Below are positions 37,126 to 45,078 of a stretch of 64,000 nucleotides of DNA, one piece after another. The stretch covers positions 2,638,001 through 2,702,000 of the forward strand of contig NZ_JAFEJA010000001.1 in the NCBI RefSeq assembly GCF_016919245.1, read 5' to 3'. The notes beneath the pieces are model-generated. The model was not told the DNA's origin. It was given only the letters and a program-made list of their open reading frames with translations, and searched no databases. Made by a program: the position numbers and the translations under genes. Origin of the DNA: Streptomyces zhihengii (GTDB lineage Bacteria > Actinomycetota > Actinomycetes > Streptomycetales > Streptomycetaceae). Position 1 is the stretch's first letter; each line of letters opens with the position of its first letter.

Positions 37126-37503
37126 ATGAGCAACCCGCAGCAGCTGCGCTACAGCAAGGAGCACGAGTGGCTGTCGGCCGCCGAGGACGGCGTGTCGACG
37201 GTCGGCATCACGGAGTTCGCGGCCAACGCGCTCGGCGATGTCGTCTACGCCCAGCTCCCGGAGGTCGGCCAGAGCGTGACCGCGGGCGAGACCTGCGGCG
37301 AACTGGAGTCGACCAAGTCCGTCAGCGACCTCTACTCGCCGGTGACCGGTGAGGTCGTCGAGGCGAACCAGGACGTCGTGGACGACCCGTCGCTGGTGAA
37401 CTCGGCGCCCTTCGAGGGCGGGTGGCTCTTCAAGGTGCGCGTCGCCGGGGAGCCGGACGATCTGCTCTCCGCCGACGAGTACACCGAGTTCTCCGGGAAC
37501 TGA
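37126..37503 (+). CDS. gcvH: Glycine cleavage system H protein
   Basis: 125 residues from ATG 37126 with AGGAG about 10 bases upstream. H protein carries the aminomethyl group on a lipoyl arm between P, T and L proteins. The lipoylation site is Lys64 in [11 protein letters not shown], and the YSKEHEWL start and [22 protein letters not shown] segments are diagnostic. The gene for P protein (gcvP) is not in this window, as in other Streptomyces where it is elsewhere. Confidence 0.97.
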   Translation: MSNPQQLRYSKEHEWLSAAEDGVSTVGITEFAANALGDVVYAQLPEVGQSVTAGETCGELESTKSVSDLYSPVTGEVVEANQDVVDDPSLVNSAPFEGGWLFKVRVAGEPDDLLSADEYTEFSGN

Positions 37504-37514
37504 GGATCTTCTCC

Positions 37515-38774
37515 ATGTCGCTCCTGAACACCCCCCTCCATGAGCTGGACCCGGACGTCGCCGCCGCCGTCGACGCCGAGCTCCACCGCCAGCAGTCCAC
37601 CCTCGAGATGATCGCCTCGGAGAACTTCGCTCCGGTCGCGGTCATGGAGGCGCAGGGCTCCGTCCTCACCAACAAGTACGCCGAGGGCTACCCCGGCCGC
37701 CGCTACTACGGCGGCTGCGAGCACGTCGACGTGATCGAGCAGATCGCCATCGACCGCATCAAGGAGCTCTTCGGCGCCGAGCACGCCAACGTGCAGCCCC
37801 ACTCGGGCGCGCAGGCCAACGCCGCGGCGATGTTCGCGCTGCTGAAGCCGGGCGACACGATCATGGGCCTGAACCTGGCCCACGGCGGTCACCTGACCCA
37901 CGGCATGAAGATCAACTTCTCCGGCAAGCTCTACAACGTGGTCGCGTACCACGTCGACGAGCAGACCGGCCAGGTCGACATGGCCGAGGTCGAGAGGCTG
38001 GCCAAGGAGTCCAAGCCGAAGCTGATCGTCGCCGGCTGGTCCGCCTACCCGCGGCAGCTCGACTTCGCCGCCTTCCGCCGGATCGCGGACGAGGTCGGCG
38101 CGTACCTGATGGTCGACATGGCGCACTTCGCCGGTCTGGTCGCCGCGGGTCTGCACCCGAACCCGGTGCCGCACGCCCATGTCGTCACCACGACCACCCA
38201 CAAGACCCTCGGCGGTCCGCGCGGCGGTGTGATCCTCTCGACGGCCGAGCTCGCCAAGAAGATCAACTCCGCGGTCTTCCCCGGTCAGCAGGGCGGTCCG
38301 CTGGAGCACGTGATCGCGGCCAAGGCGGTCTCCTTCAAGGTCGCCGCCTCCGAGGACTTCCGCGAGCGCCAGCAGCGTACGCTGGACGGCGCCCGCATCC
38401 TCGCCGAGCGCCTGGTCAAGGACGACGTCACGCAGCACGGCGTCTCCGTGCTGTCCGGCGGCACGGACGTGCACCTGGTCCTGGTGGACCTGCGCAACTC
38501 CGAGCTCGACGGCCAGCAGGCCGAGGACCGCCTCCACGAGGTCGGCATCACGGTCAACCGCAACGCGGTCCCGAACGACCCCCGGCCGCCGATGGTCACC
38601 TCGGGTCTGCGGATCGGCACCCCGGCCCTGGCCACCCGCGGCTTCCAGGACGAGGACTTCCGCGAGGTCGCGGACATCATCGCCGAGGCGCTGAAGCCGG
38701 AGTACGACGCCGCCGCCCTGCGCGCCCGCGTCACGGCCCTCGCCGGGAAGCACCCGCTGTACCCCGGTCTGTAA
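37515..38774 (+). CDS. glyA: Serine hydroxymethyltransferase
   Basis: 419 residues from ATG 37515, 11 bp after gcvH. PLP enzyme that interconverts serine and glycine with tetrahydrofolate. The PLP-lysine is in [16 protein letters not shown]; other hallmarks are [47 protein letters not shown] and [19 protein letters not shown]. It uses the methylene-tetrahydrofolate produced by the glycine cleavage system to make serine from another glycine. Glycine riboswitch control probably extends to it through the polycistronic mRNA. A terminator-like hairpin follows. Confidence 0.97.
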   Translation: MSLLNTPLHELDPDVAAAVDAELHRQQSTLEMIASENFAPVAVMEAQGSVLTNKYAEGYPGRRYYGGCEHVDVIEQIAIDRIKELFGAEHANVQPHSGAQANAAAMFALLKPGDTIMGLNLAHGGHLTHGMKINFSGKLYNVVAYHVDEQTGQVDMAEVERLAKESKPKLIVAGWSAYPRQLDFAAFRRIADEVGAYLMVDMAHFAGLVAAGLHPNPVPHAHVVTTTTHKTLGGPRGGVILSTAELAKKINSAVFPGQQGGPLEHVIAAKAVSFKVAASEDFRERQQRTLDGARILAERLVKDDVTQHGVSVLSGGTDVHLVLVDLRNSELDGQQAEDRLHEVGITVNRNAVPNDPRPPMVTSGLRIGTPALATRGFQDEDFREVADIIAEALKPEYDAAALRARVTALAGKHPLYPGL

Positions 38775-38796
38775 CCCGGACCACAGCACAACAAAA

Positions 38797-38834
38797 GGGG
38801 CACCGCGCACACTGGACAGTGCGTGCGGTGCCCC
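38797..38834 (+). terminator. Hairpin between glyA and sdaA
   Basis: GGGGCACCGC (38797-38806) pairs with GCGGTGCCCC (38825-38834); inner bases extend the stem with a bulge. It follows the glyA stop and precedes the sdaA ribosome-binding site, so may reduce read-through. Confidence 0.6.
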
Positions 38835-38905
38835 GCACCGCGTCAGCCCGCATTGCCGCACCACCGGCAGACAACGGCGTCTACCACCCCCACAAGGAGT
38901 TCTCC

Positions 38906-40276
38906 GTGGCCATCTCGGTCTTCGACCTGTTCTCGGTCGGCATCGGCCCGTCCAGCTCCCACACGGTCGGCCCGATGCGCGCCGCCCGCATGTTCTCCCG
39001 GCGGCTGAAGAACGAGGGCCTGCTGGCGCACACCGCCTCCATACGGGCCGAGCTCTTCGGTTCCCTCGGCGCGACGGGCCACGGCCACGGCACCCCGAAG
39101 GCGGTGCTGCTGGGCCTGGAGGGGAACTCCCCGCGCACGGTCGACGTCGAGACCGCCGACGAGCAGGTGGAGCGGATCAAGGCCGAGGGGCGCATCAGCC
39201 TGCTGGGCGTCCACGAGATCGGCTTCTCCTTCGACGACCACCTCGTGCTGCACCGCCGCAAGGCCCTGCCGTACCACGCGAACGGGATGACCGTGGCCGC
39301 GTACGACGCGGAGGGCGCGGCGCTGCTGGAGAAGACCTACTACTCGGTCGGCGGCGGCTTCGTCGTGGACGAGGACGCCGTGGCCGGCGACGACCCGATC
39401 GTCCCCGAGGACACCGTCCTCAAGCACCCCTTCCGCACCGGTGACGAGCTGCTGCGGCTGACCCGGGAGACGGGCCTGTCGATCTCCGCGCTGATGCTGG
39501 AGAACGAGAAGGCGTGGCGCTCGGAGGCGGAGATCCGCGAGGGACTGCTGGAGATCTGGCGGGTCATGCAGGCCTGTGTCGCCCGCGGCATGTCGCGCGA
39601 GGGCATCCTCCCCGGCGGCCTCAAGGTCCGCCGCCGCGCCGCGACCACCGCCCGCAAGCTGCGCTCCGAGGGCGACGCGGCGGCGCTCGCGATGGAGTGG
39701 ATCACCCTCTACGCGATGGCCGTCAACGAGGAGAACGCGGCCGGCGGCCGGGTCGTGACCGCGCCCACCAACGGCGCGGCCGGCATCATCCCCGCCGTCC
39801 TGCACTACTACATGAACTTCGTCCCGGGCGCCGACGAGGAGGGCGTGGTCCGCTTCCTGCTGGCCGCCGGGGCGATCGGCATGCTCTTCAAGGAGAACGC
39901 CTCCATCTCCGGCGCCGAGGTCGGCTGCCAGGGCGAGGTCGGCTCGGCCTGCTCCATGGCGGCCGGCGCGCTGGCCGAGGTGCTCGGCGGCTCCCCGGAG
40001 CAGGTGGAGAACGCCGCGGAGATCGGCATGGAGCACAACCTCGGCCTGACCTGCGACCCGGTGGGCGGCCTGGTGCAGATCCCCTGCATCGAGCGCAACG
40101 GCATGGCGGCGGTCAAGGCCGTCACCGCGGCCCGCATGGCGATGCGGGGCGACGGCAGCCACAAGGTCTCCCTCGACAAGGTCATCAAGACCATGAAGGA
40201 GACCGGCGCCGACATGTCCGTCAAGTACAAGGAGACGGCCCGCGGCGGGCTCGCGGTGAACATCATCGAGTGCTGA
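38906..40276 (+). CDS. sdaA: L-serine ammonia-lyase (iron-sulfur type)
   Basis: 456 residues from GTG 38906 with AAGGAG upstream. Single-chain [4Fe-4S] serine deaminase that converts L-serine to pyruvate and ammonia. The N-terminal beta domain starts [26 protein letters not shown]. The catalytic half has [28 protein letters not shown] and [18 protein letters not shown], whose Cys residues supply the cluster ligands; the C-terminal region ends [19 protein letters not shown] with the tail Cys. It completes the route glycine to serine to pyruvate begun by gcvT, gcvH and glyA. Confidence 0.97.
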   Translation: MAISVFDLFSVGIGPSSSHTVGPMRAARMFSRRLKNEGLLAHTASIRAELFGSLGATGHGHGTPKAVLLGLEGNSPRTVDVETADEQVERIKAEGRISLLGVHEIGFSFDDHLVLHRRKALPYHANGMTVAAYDAEGAALLEKTYYSVGGGFVVDEDAVAGDDPIVPEDTVLKHPFRTGDELLRLTRETGLSISALMLENEKAWRSEAEIREGLLEIWRVMQACVARGMSREGILPGGLKVRRRAATTARKLRSEGDAAALAMEWITLYAMAVNEENAAGGRVVTAPTNGAAGIIPAVLHYYMNFVPGADEEGVVRFLLAAGAIGMLFKENASISGAEVGCQGEVGSACSMAAGALAEVLGGSPEQVENAAEIGMEHNLGLTCDPVGGLVQIPCIERNGMAAVKAVTAARMAMRGDGSHKVSLDKVIKTMKETGADMSVKYKETARGGLAVNIIEC

Positions 40277-40280
40277 GGGC

Positions 40281-40311
40281 AGGGGGCCCGGGCGGCACGC
40301 CCGGGCCCCCT
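40281..40311. terminator. Bidirectional terminator between sdaA and LPMO gene
   Basis: Perfect 14-bp stem AGGGGGCCCGGGCG with a GCA loop, between two convergent genes. Confidence 0.75.
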
Positions 40312-40318
40312 CCCCGGC

Positions 40319-40993
40319 TCAGCCGAAGTTCACGTCGCTGCACCACATGTAGGCCTGGTCGAGGTGCGAGGCCTGCCAGATCACGAACACGACGTGGTGT
40401 CCGGTGTACCCGGAGGTCTGCACCGGGAACGTGATGTTCTGCGAAGGGGCGTAGCTGCCGGTCTGCGTGATGAAGTCGAGGTTGCCCCAGCCCAGGTTCT
40501 GGGTCTTGGGGTCGAAGCCCTGCTTGCTCACGTAGACCTTGAAGTAGTCGGCACCGTGCGACGCCTGGTCGTACAGGTGGACCGAGAAGTTGTTGCCGAC
40601 GGTGGTCGTCTTCCACTGCCCGGGCTTGTTCAGGCTGTCGTTCCTCGACAGGTTGTTGCTGCAGAGCGTCCCGTCGGGGGTCCGCGCCTGGAACTGGCCG
40701 CCGAGGCCGTCCCGGAGAGCGCTCATCCAGTTCCACATGGTGTCCGCGTTGGCCTGGAAGGCCTGCCAGCACATGGGGTCCTGGGTCTGCATGGCCGGGT
40801 TCATGTGGTCGCTGCCCCACGTCTTCCAGCACTGGTACGCGCGGCTGGCGGGACCGACGATGGTGCCGTGGGCCTGGGCGGGGGCCGACCAGGTCAGGGC
40901 ACCGGCGACTAAGGCGAACAGCATGAGGAGCGCTTGGAGCGGCCGGTGGAGGGGCGACCGCGGATGCCCCGTGAGGGGGGTCCGTGTGCGCAT
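40319..40993 (-). CDS. Lytic polysaccharide monooxygenase, AA10 family
   Basis: 224 residues from ATG 40993, which has AAGGAG eight bases upstream. A long signal peptide ends APAQA, exposing His42 (HGTIVGPASRAYQCW) as the N-terminal residue of the mature enzyme, the first ligand of the copper 'histidine brace'. The second His is in DQASHGADYFKVYV. Family features include GHHVVFVIWQASHLDQAYMWCSDVNF at the C-terminus. AA10 enzymes oxidatively cut crystalline chitin or cellulose. There is no extra binding module. Codon 28 is TTA (40910-40912), so translation may need bldA tRNA. The CebR-type operator upstream favours cellulose as the target. Confidence 0.95.
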   Translation of the reverse strand: MRTRTPLTGHPRSPLHRPLQALLMLFALVAGALTWSAPAQAHGTIVGPASRAYQCWKTWGSDHMNPAMQTQDPMCWQAFQANADTMWNWMSALRDGLGGQFQARTPDGTLCSNNLSRNDSLNKPGQWKTTTVGNNFSVHLYDQASHGADYFKVYVSKQGFDPKTQNLGWGNLDFITQTGSYAPSQNITFPVQTSGYTGHHVVFVIWQASHLDQAYMWCSDVNFG

Positions 40994-41025
40994 GGGGGGA
41001 ACTCCTTCCAGTTGTGAGACTGTCA

Positions 41026-41039
41026 TGGGAGCGCTCCCA
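41026..41039. promoter_or_regulatory. CebR/CelR-type operator upstream of LPMO
   Basis: Perfect palindrome TGGGAGCGCTCCCA. This is the published binding sequence of the cellobiose-sensing LacI-family repressor CebR of Streptomyces and CelR of Thermobifida. It lies 33-46 bp upstream of the LPMO start and directly after the predicted -10 element. Confidence 0.93.
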
Positions 41040-41067
41040 ACATCGAGGCTCCCGCGGGAAATGTCAA
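41039..41067 (-). promoter_or_regulatory. Predicted LPMO promoter
   Basis: On the minus strand TTGACA (41062-41067) and GATGTT (41039-41044) are 17 bp apart. The CebR-type palindrome overlaps the last base of the -10 element, placing the repressor at the transcription start. Confidence 0.6.
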
Positions 41068-41207
41068 TGAAACAAACAAAGTTGATGCCAGGGGTGGCAG
41101 CGGGCGGGGGCGGCGGGGAGACTGCCCTCGCGTCCGTGTCCGTCCGGCCCCCGGCAGCACCGCGCCGAGCGGGCCGGTACACCGTCACCCCATCGAGACG
41201 AGGTCCC

Positions 41208-41978
41208 ATGTACCGGAACCGAGCCGCCGTCAGCGCGGTCGCCGTGACCCTGTTAGCCGCCGGCCTCGCCGTCGGCCCGGCGGCCACCGCCGGCGCCACC
41301 GAGGCGAAGGCCCGTGTCGGAGCCGACTGGTCGACCCAGTCGATCGTCTTCACCGCCGCCGCGGGGCAGGTGAACGACCTCAGCATCTACGCCATGTACA
41401 CCAGTGACGGGATCAAGCGGATCGGCTTCCGCGACGTGGTCCCGATCGAACCGGGCGACCACTGCGCCCACTCCAGGGCCGAGGATCCCACCACCGTCGT
41501 CTGCGAACTGCCCGCCGACAGCCCCCGGCCCGACAGGATCGACGCCTTCCTCGGCGACGGCGACGACACGATCGCCGCCTTCACCCCCGGGGTCGGCACC
41601 GTCAGCGGCGGCCCCGGCGACGACGAACTGCACGCCCACACCGCCCGCACGGTATTCGGCGACGCGGGGAACGACATGGTCATGGGCCCCGGAGTCCTGC
41701 ACGGCGGCGACGGCATGGACCACCTGATGGGCGACGACGGCGACCAGCGGATCTGGGGCGGCCGGGGCGACGACATGATCGAGGGCTTCGGCGGTGACGA
41801 CGCCGTGTACGGCGGCGACGGCGACGACCACGCCATGGGCGGGGACGGCCGCGACATCCTCCTCGGCGGTCCCGGCGACGACACACTGGACGGCGAAGGC
41901 GGCGACGACCTGGTCTGCGGCGGCCGCGGGGAGGACACCCTCGAAGGCGGCGAAGGCCGCGACATCGTCCTCCCCTGA
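41208..41978 (+). CDS. Secreted RTX-like calcium-binding repeat protein
   Basis: 256 residues from ATG 41208. A signal peptide (AVSAVAVTLLAAGLAVGPAATAGA) leads into a ~100-residue domain of unknown function. From ~residue 110 it has about ten nonapeptide RTX repeats of the form GGxGxDxhx (GGPGDDELH, GGDGMDHLM, GGRGDDMIE, GGDGDDHAM, GGEGRDIVL), which fold into a calcium-bound parallel beta-roll. No protease or lipase domain is present, so enzymatic activity is not indicated. Codon 16 is TTA (41253-41255), suggesting bldA dependence, as in the divergent LPMO gene. A convergent terminator follows. Confidence 0.87.
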   Translation: MYRNRAAVSAVAVTLLAAGLAVGPAATAGATEAKARVGADWSTQSIVFTAAAGQVNDLSIYAMYTSDGIKRIGFRDVVPIEPGDHCAHSRAEDPTTVVCELPADSPRPDRIDAFLGDGDDTIAAFTPGVGTVSGGPGDDELHAHTARTVFGDAGNDMVMGPGVLHGGDGMDHLMGDDGDQRIWGGRGDDMIEGFGGDDAVYGGDGDDHAMGGDGRDILLGGPGDDTLDGEGGDDLVCGGRGEDTLEGGEGRDIVLP

Positions 41979-42018
41979 GAACACCCGCGCGACGACGGCA
42001 CGACGGCACGGCAACGGC

Positions 42019-42053
42019 GACGGCCCCCGGCGGGGAATCCGCCGGGGGCCGTC
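42019..42053. terminator. Bidirectional terminator between RTX and EF-hand genes
   Basis: 15-bp perfect stem, GACGGCCCCCGGCGG and its complement, with a 5-nt loop, between convergent genes. Confidence 0.8.
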
Positions 42054-42063
42054 GTCTGCGCGA

Positions 42064-42279
42064 TCAGGCCTTGTTCAGGTGGGCCCAGAACTCGTCGAAC
42101 GACAGGAGCTTGTCCTTGTCGGTGTCCTGCGCGGCGATCACGGCCTCGGCCACGGACTCCGTGACGTTCCAGTCGCCCATCTGGGCCATCGCCGTCTTGT
42201 ACTCGGCCGCCGTGATGAAGCCGTCGCCGTCCGCGTCGTAACGGTCGAACGCCTTGCGTGCTGCCTCGATGTCCGCCAC
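42064..42279 (-). CDS. Small EF-hand calcium-binding (calmodulin-like) protein
   Basis: 71 residues from GTG 42279, with GAAGGGG eight bases upstream; an ATG 24 bp further upstream is in frame. Two EF-hands: DADGDGFITAAE and DTDKDKLLSFDE, each with the usual acidic residues at loop positions 1, 3, 5 and 12. Cytosolic. Streptomyces encode a set of such proteins (Cab family); one of them is at the equivalent locus in S. coelicolor by memory. Role, probably calcium buffering or signalling, is not resolved. Confidence 0.92.
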   Translation of the reverse strand: MADIEAARKAFDRYDADGDGFITAAEYKTAMAQMGDWNVTESVAEAVIAAQDTDKDKLLSFDEFWAHLNKA

Positions 42280-42387
42280 CGGGTCCACCCCTTCTTGGTG
42301 CATAACTGACGGGCCCAGATTATCGGCCCGGGCGCGGACCCCGGAGGGCAGGCCGGTACGGCGGACGGCGCGGTCGGACGGCCGGGG

Positions 42388-43029
42388 TCAGCTGCGCCAG
42401 GGCTCGTAGTGCGGGTTGTCCACGCACTCGGCCATGATCTCCCGCTTGGTCTTCCTGTCGACCGGGCAGACACCGACGACGAACTCGCGCGCGATGCCGC
42501 CGGGGAAGGCGACCTCGACCTGGTCGGCCCACTTGTGGGTGTCGCCGATGGTCCGGTTCACGTCCACGCCGCCGGGGGCGTCGATGTAGTAGTTCCAGGC
42601 GCTCTTCCACTGCTTGTACAGGTCGTGGTCGTAGGTGGTGGAGACGTACGGGGAGGGCTGGTTGACCAGGACGTACTTCTCGATGTCGTACTGGCCGTCG
42701 AGCGGCGCCTTGGGGTGGAAGCCCTGCTCGAAGACGATCTCCGGGCCGCGGCCGTCCGCGCGGTAGAGCTGCCCGCAGGTGCTGCGGTAGGCGGGCTCCG
42801 GCGTGATCCGCCCGACGTCCACCCGACGGTCGGCGGCGGCGTGGAGGCGGTCCGAGACGACGGGGCACGCGGCGGCAACAGCGGCGGCGGGGACGGCCCG
42901 GGCGGCGGCAGGAGCCGCGGCGGGGGCCGGTGCCGCGCCCGCCGAGGCGGAGGCGGCGGCGGGGGCGAGGAGTGCGGACAGGGACAGCGCGACGACGGCG
43001 GCCCGGCGCCGCAGACGGGAAGTGATCAT
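42388..43029 (-). CDS. Secreted pierisin/ScARP-type DNA (guanine) mono-ADP-ribosyltransferase
   Basis: 213 residues from ATG 43029 (AAAGG eight bases upstream; GTG 43038 also possible). A signal peptide (RRRAAVVALSLSALLAPAAASASA) and an Ala/Pro-rich linker precede the catalytic domain. It follows the pierisin/scabin pattern: Arg motif LYRADGRGPEIVFEQGF (Arg90 on this numbering), central VSTT in place of S-T-S, and the Q-x-E motif DQVEVAFPG (Gln170, Glu172), the combination linked to modification of guanine in DNA. Four or more Cys may form disulfides. The homologue ScARP (SCO5461, recalled) is at the same locus, and its loss affects sporulation and antibiotic production. Homology assigned by motif only. 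Confidence 0.88.
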   Translation of the reverse strand: MITSRLRRRAAVVALSLSALLAPAAASASAGAAPAPAAAPAAARAVPAAAVAAACPVVSDRLHAAADRRVDVGRITPEPAYRSTCGQLYRADGRGPEIVFEQGFHPKAPLDGQYDIEKYVLVNQPSPYVSTTYDHDLYKQWKSAWNYYIDAPGGVDVNRTIGDTHKWADQVEVAFPGGIAREFVVGVCPVDRKTKREIMAECVDNPHYEPWRS

Positions 43030-43449
43030 GAAGATCACCTTTCCGCGACCGTGGCGGCGGGCGTCGCACCGTCACCCGGGAGCGGGCGATTCGCTCCACG
43101 GGTTGACGCGGGAGCCCTCCGGCCCGGTGAGAAACACATGAAGGTTCATTAAAGATTCACCCGAGCATCGCCATAGTTATGCATGGATTGCCAGGTCAGT
43201 GGCCCATCGCACCTAAGATTCACCTCGCGAATGAGGCGATTGTGACTGTTTGTCCCGTTAAGGACTTTTGGCGGTACGGAGTCCGTATGCCATAGTCGGT
43301 GGCACGACCCCCATTGACCCGGGCCAGGTCGTCGAAGACCGCCGTGGATACACCCCCCCGTCCACGGCGCTCCACACAGAAGCCCCCACAGCGCCTCCAC
43401 CCCGGCGCACGGGGGCTTCTGTGCACGCGTCCGCGGGGAGGGCGACGGG
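43030..43449. other. 420-bp AT-richer intergenic region
   Basis: No gene supported. The stretch 43135-43290 is markedly less GC-rich than its surroundings. It contains a repeated AAGATTCACC (43152-43161 and 43215-43224) and the palindrome TACGGAGTCCGTA (43275-43287). It probably holds the promoter of the ADP-ribosyltransferase gene. The right end carries a terminator. Confidence 0.5.
43375..43423 (-). terminator. Terminator of the anti-sigma-type gene
   Basis: 13-bp perfect stem, CACAGAAGCCCCC with its complement, and a 23-nt loop, 27 bp after the stop of the minus-strand ATPase gene. Confidence 0.75.
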
Positions 43450-43953
43450 TCAGCGATCGGCCGTGCGCATCTCGAACCAGGTGGTCTTGCCGCGCGGGAG
43501 CAGATCGACGCCCCACCGGTCGGAGAGCGTGTCCACCAGGAAGAGCCCCCGGCCGCTGGTGTCCATCTCCTGGACCGGCATCAGACAGGGCAGCCCCCGG
43601 GACGGATCGCGCACCTCGATCCGGATCCAGCCGCGCCGGCGCACCATCCGTAACCCGAACACCCGGGCGCCGGTGTGCCGGACGGCGTTGCCCACCAGTT
43701 CGGAGACGAGCAGGACGGCGTGTTCGCACGTCTGGGCGGGCAGCGCCCACTGCCGCAGCACCACGCCCTGGGTGAGCCGCCGCGCGATGCCCGCCGATTC
43801 CGGACGGGACGGCAGCCGTACCTCGCCCTCCGTCGGATTGCCGTACAACTCCAGCGCCTTGAGCGCCTGTTCGTCGTCCACGGCCGGGATCCACCGAGCG
43901 GCGGTCGCGCTCGCACGCTGCCGCGGTGGTCCCGCACCCTCCAGGCCCGCCAT
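43450..43953 (-). CDS. Anti-sigma-factor-type ATP-binding protein (RsbW/HATPase_c_2)
   Basis: 167 residues from ATG 43953. Histidine-kinase-like ATPase fold without a phosphoacceptor domain: LPSRPESAGIARRLTQGVVLRQW, then VLLVSELVGNAVRHTGA (N-box with Asn), IRIEVRDPSRGLP (G1-like) and GRGLFLVDTLSDRWGVD (G2). These proteins are abundant in Streptomyces and act as serine kinases or sequester sigma factors. No sigma factor or anti-anti-sigma gene is adjacent, so the partner is unknown. Confidence 0.9.
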   Translation of the reverse strand: MAGLEGAGPPRQRASATAARWIPAVDDEQALKALELYGNPTEGEVRLPSRPESAGIARRLTQGVVLRQWALPAQTCEHAVLLVSELVGNAVRHTGARVFGLRMVRRRGWIRIEVRDPSRGLPCLMPVQEMDTSGRGLFLVDTLSDRWGVDLLPRGKTTWFEMRTADR

Positions 43954-44227
43954 GCGTCCATGATGGCCGCAAAGACGGGGCGCCGTGGGCGATCCGGCGG
44001 AATCGAGCCCCTGGAATGCCTGATTCCGGGAGGGTCGTCGGGCATATGCCAGGCGTCGCGATCCGACCCCGAAACCCCGTCCGACCTGCGGCGACGCACC
44101 CCTGCCGGTCGGCGCGCGCCAGGAGAGGGGACCTGCGGAGCCCGTGGGCGCCGCCACCCCGACGGGTCACGCCGCCAGGCGCACACGATTGACGTGCGCC
44201 GCCCCGGCGGCGTCAACACCGCAGCGA

Positions 44228-44995
44228 TCAGGAGAACTTGGCCTTCCCGGGGCCCTCCTCCACGAAGCTGCGCATGCCCCGCTCACGGTCTTCGGTGGCG
44301 AACAGGCCCGCGAACCAGTTCCGTTCGATGGCGAGACCGGTCTCGATGTCGGTCTCCAGACCGGCGTCCACCGACTCCTTCGCGGCCCGCAGCGCCAGCG
44401 CGGGGCCCTTCGCCAGCCTGCCCGCCCACGCGAGCGCCTGCTCGTACACCTCGGCGGCGGGCACGACGCGGTCGACGAGCCCCAGCGACAGGGCCTCCTC
44501 CGCCTTGACCATCCGGCCCGTGAAGATCAGGTCCTTGGCGCGGGAGGGGCCGATCAGCCGGGACAGGCGCTGGGTGCCGCCGGCGCCCGGGATGAGGCCG
44601 AGAAGGATCTCCGGCTGACCGAGCTTCGCGTTCTCGGCGGCGATCCGGTAGTCGGCGCAGAGCGCCAGCTCGCAGCCGCCGCCGAGGGCGTAACCGGTCA
44701 CGGCGGCCACCACGGGCTTCGGGATGCGGGCGACGGCGGTGAAGGCCTCCTGGAGACCCCGGGAGCGCAGGACCATCGCCGTGTGGTCCATGTTCTGCAT
44801 CTCCTTGATGTCCGCGCCCGCCGCGAACACCCGCTCGCCTCCGTAGAGGATCACGGCCCGCACGTCGTCGCGCCGGGTCGCCTCCCCGGCGAGCTCGCGG
44901 AGCCGGTCCTGGACGGCGATGTCCAGGGCGTTCATCGGGGGCCGGTCCAGGCGGATCGTGCCGACGCCTTCGGAGACTTCGAGGGAAACAGTCAT
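44228..44995 (-). CDS. Enoyl-CoA hydratase/isomerase
   Basis: 255-residue crotonase. Visible are the oxyanion loop FAAGADIKEMQ, then GYALGGGCELALCADYRIAA and LGQPEILLGLIPGAGGTQRLSRLIG with the two catalytic Glu residues expected of a hydratase. Hydrates 2-enoyl-CoA during fatty acid breakdown. No other beta-oxidation genes are next to it. The C-terminus GMRSFVEEGPGKAKF is also usual for the family. Confidence 0.95.
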   Translation of the reverse strand: MTVSLEVSEGVGTIRLDRPPMNALDIAVQDRLRELAGEATRRDDVRAVILYGGERVFAAGADIKEMQNMDHTAMVLRSRGLQEAFTAVARIPKPVVAAVTGYALGGGCELALCADYRIAAENAKLGQPEILLGLIPGAGGTQRLSRLIGPSRAKDLIFTGRMVKAEEALSLGLVDRVVPAAEVYEQALAWAGRLAKGPALALRAAKESVDAGLETDIETGLAIERNWFAGLFATEDRERGMRSFVEEGPGKAKFS

Positions 44996-45022
44996 GGGCC
45001 GAAGGTTAGCCGCCGTTAACGG

Positions 45023-45063
45023 GACGGGGCCCGGTGCCGTTGCTCACAGCACCGGGCCCCGTC
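45023..45063. terminator. Terminator downstream of first L,D-transpeptidase
   Basis: 15-bp perfect stem (GACGGGGCCCGGTGC and complement) with an 11-nt loop, between the enoyl-CoA hydratase start and the transpeptidase stop. Confidence 0.7.
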
Positions 45064-45078
45064 CGCGGGGTGCGCGGA

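Noticed and set aside
40319..41386. Longer LPMO frame starting upstream at 41386
   Set aside because: It would run through the CebR operator and promoter and displace the signal peptide. The ATG at 40993 has AAGGAG at the correct distance.
43149..43400. 83-codon minus-strand frame in the AT-richer gap before the ADP-ribosyltransferase
   Set aside because: It lies across the palindrome and repeats, has no ribosome-binding site and no protein features.
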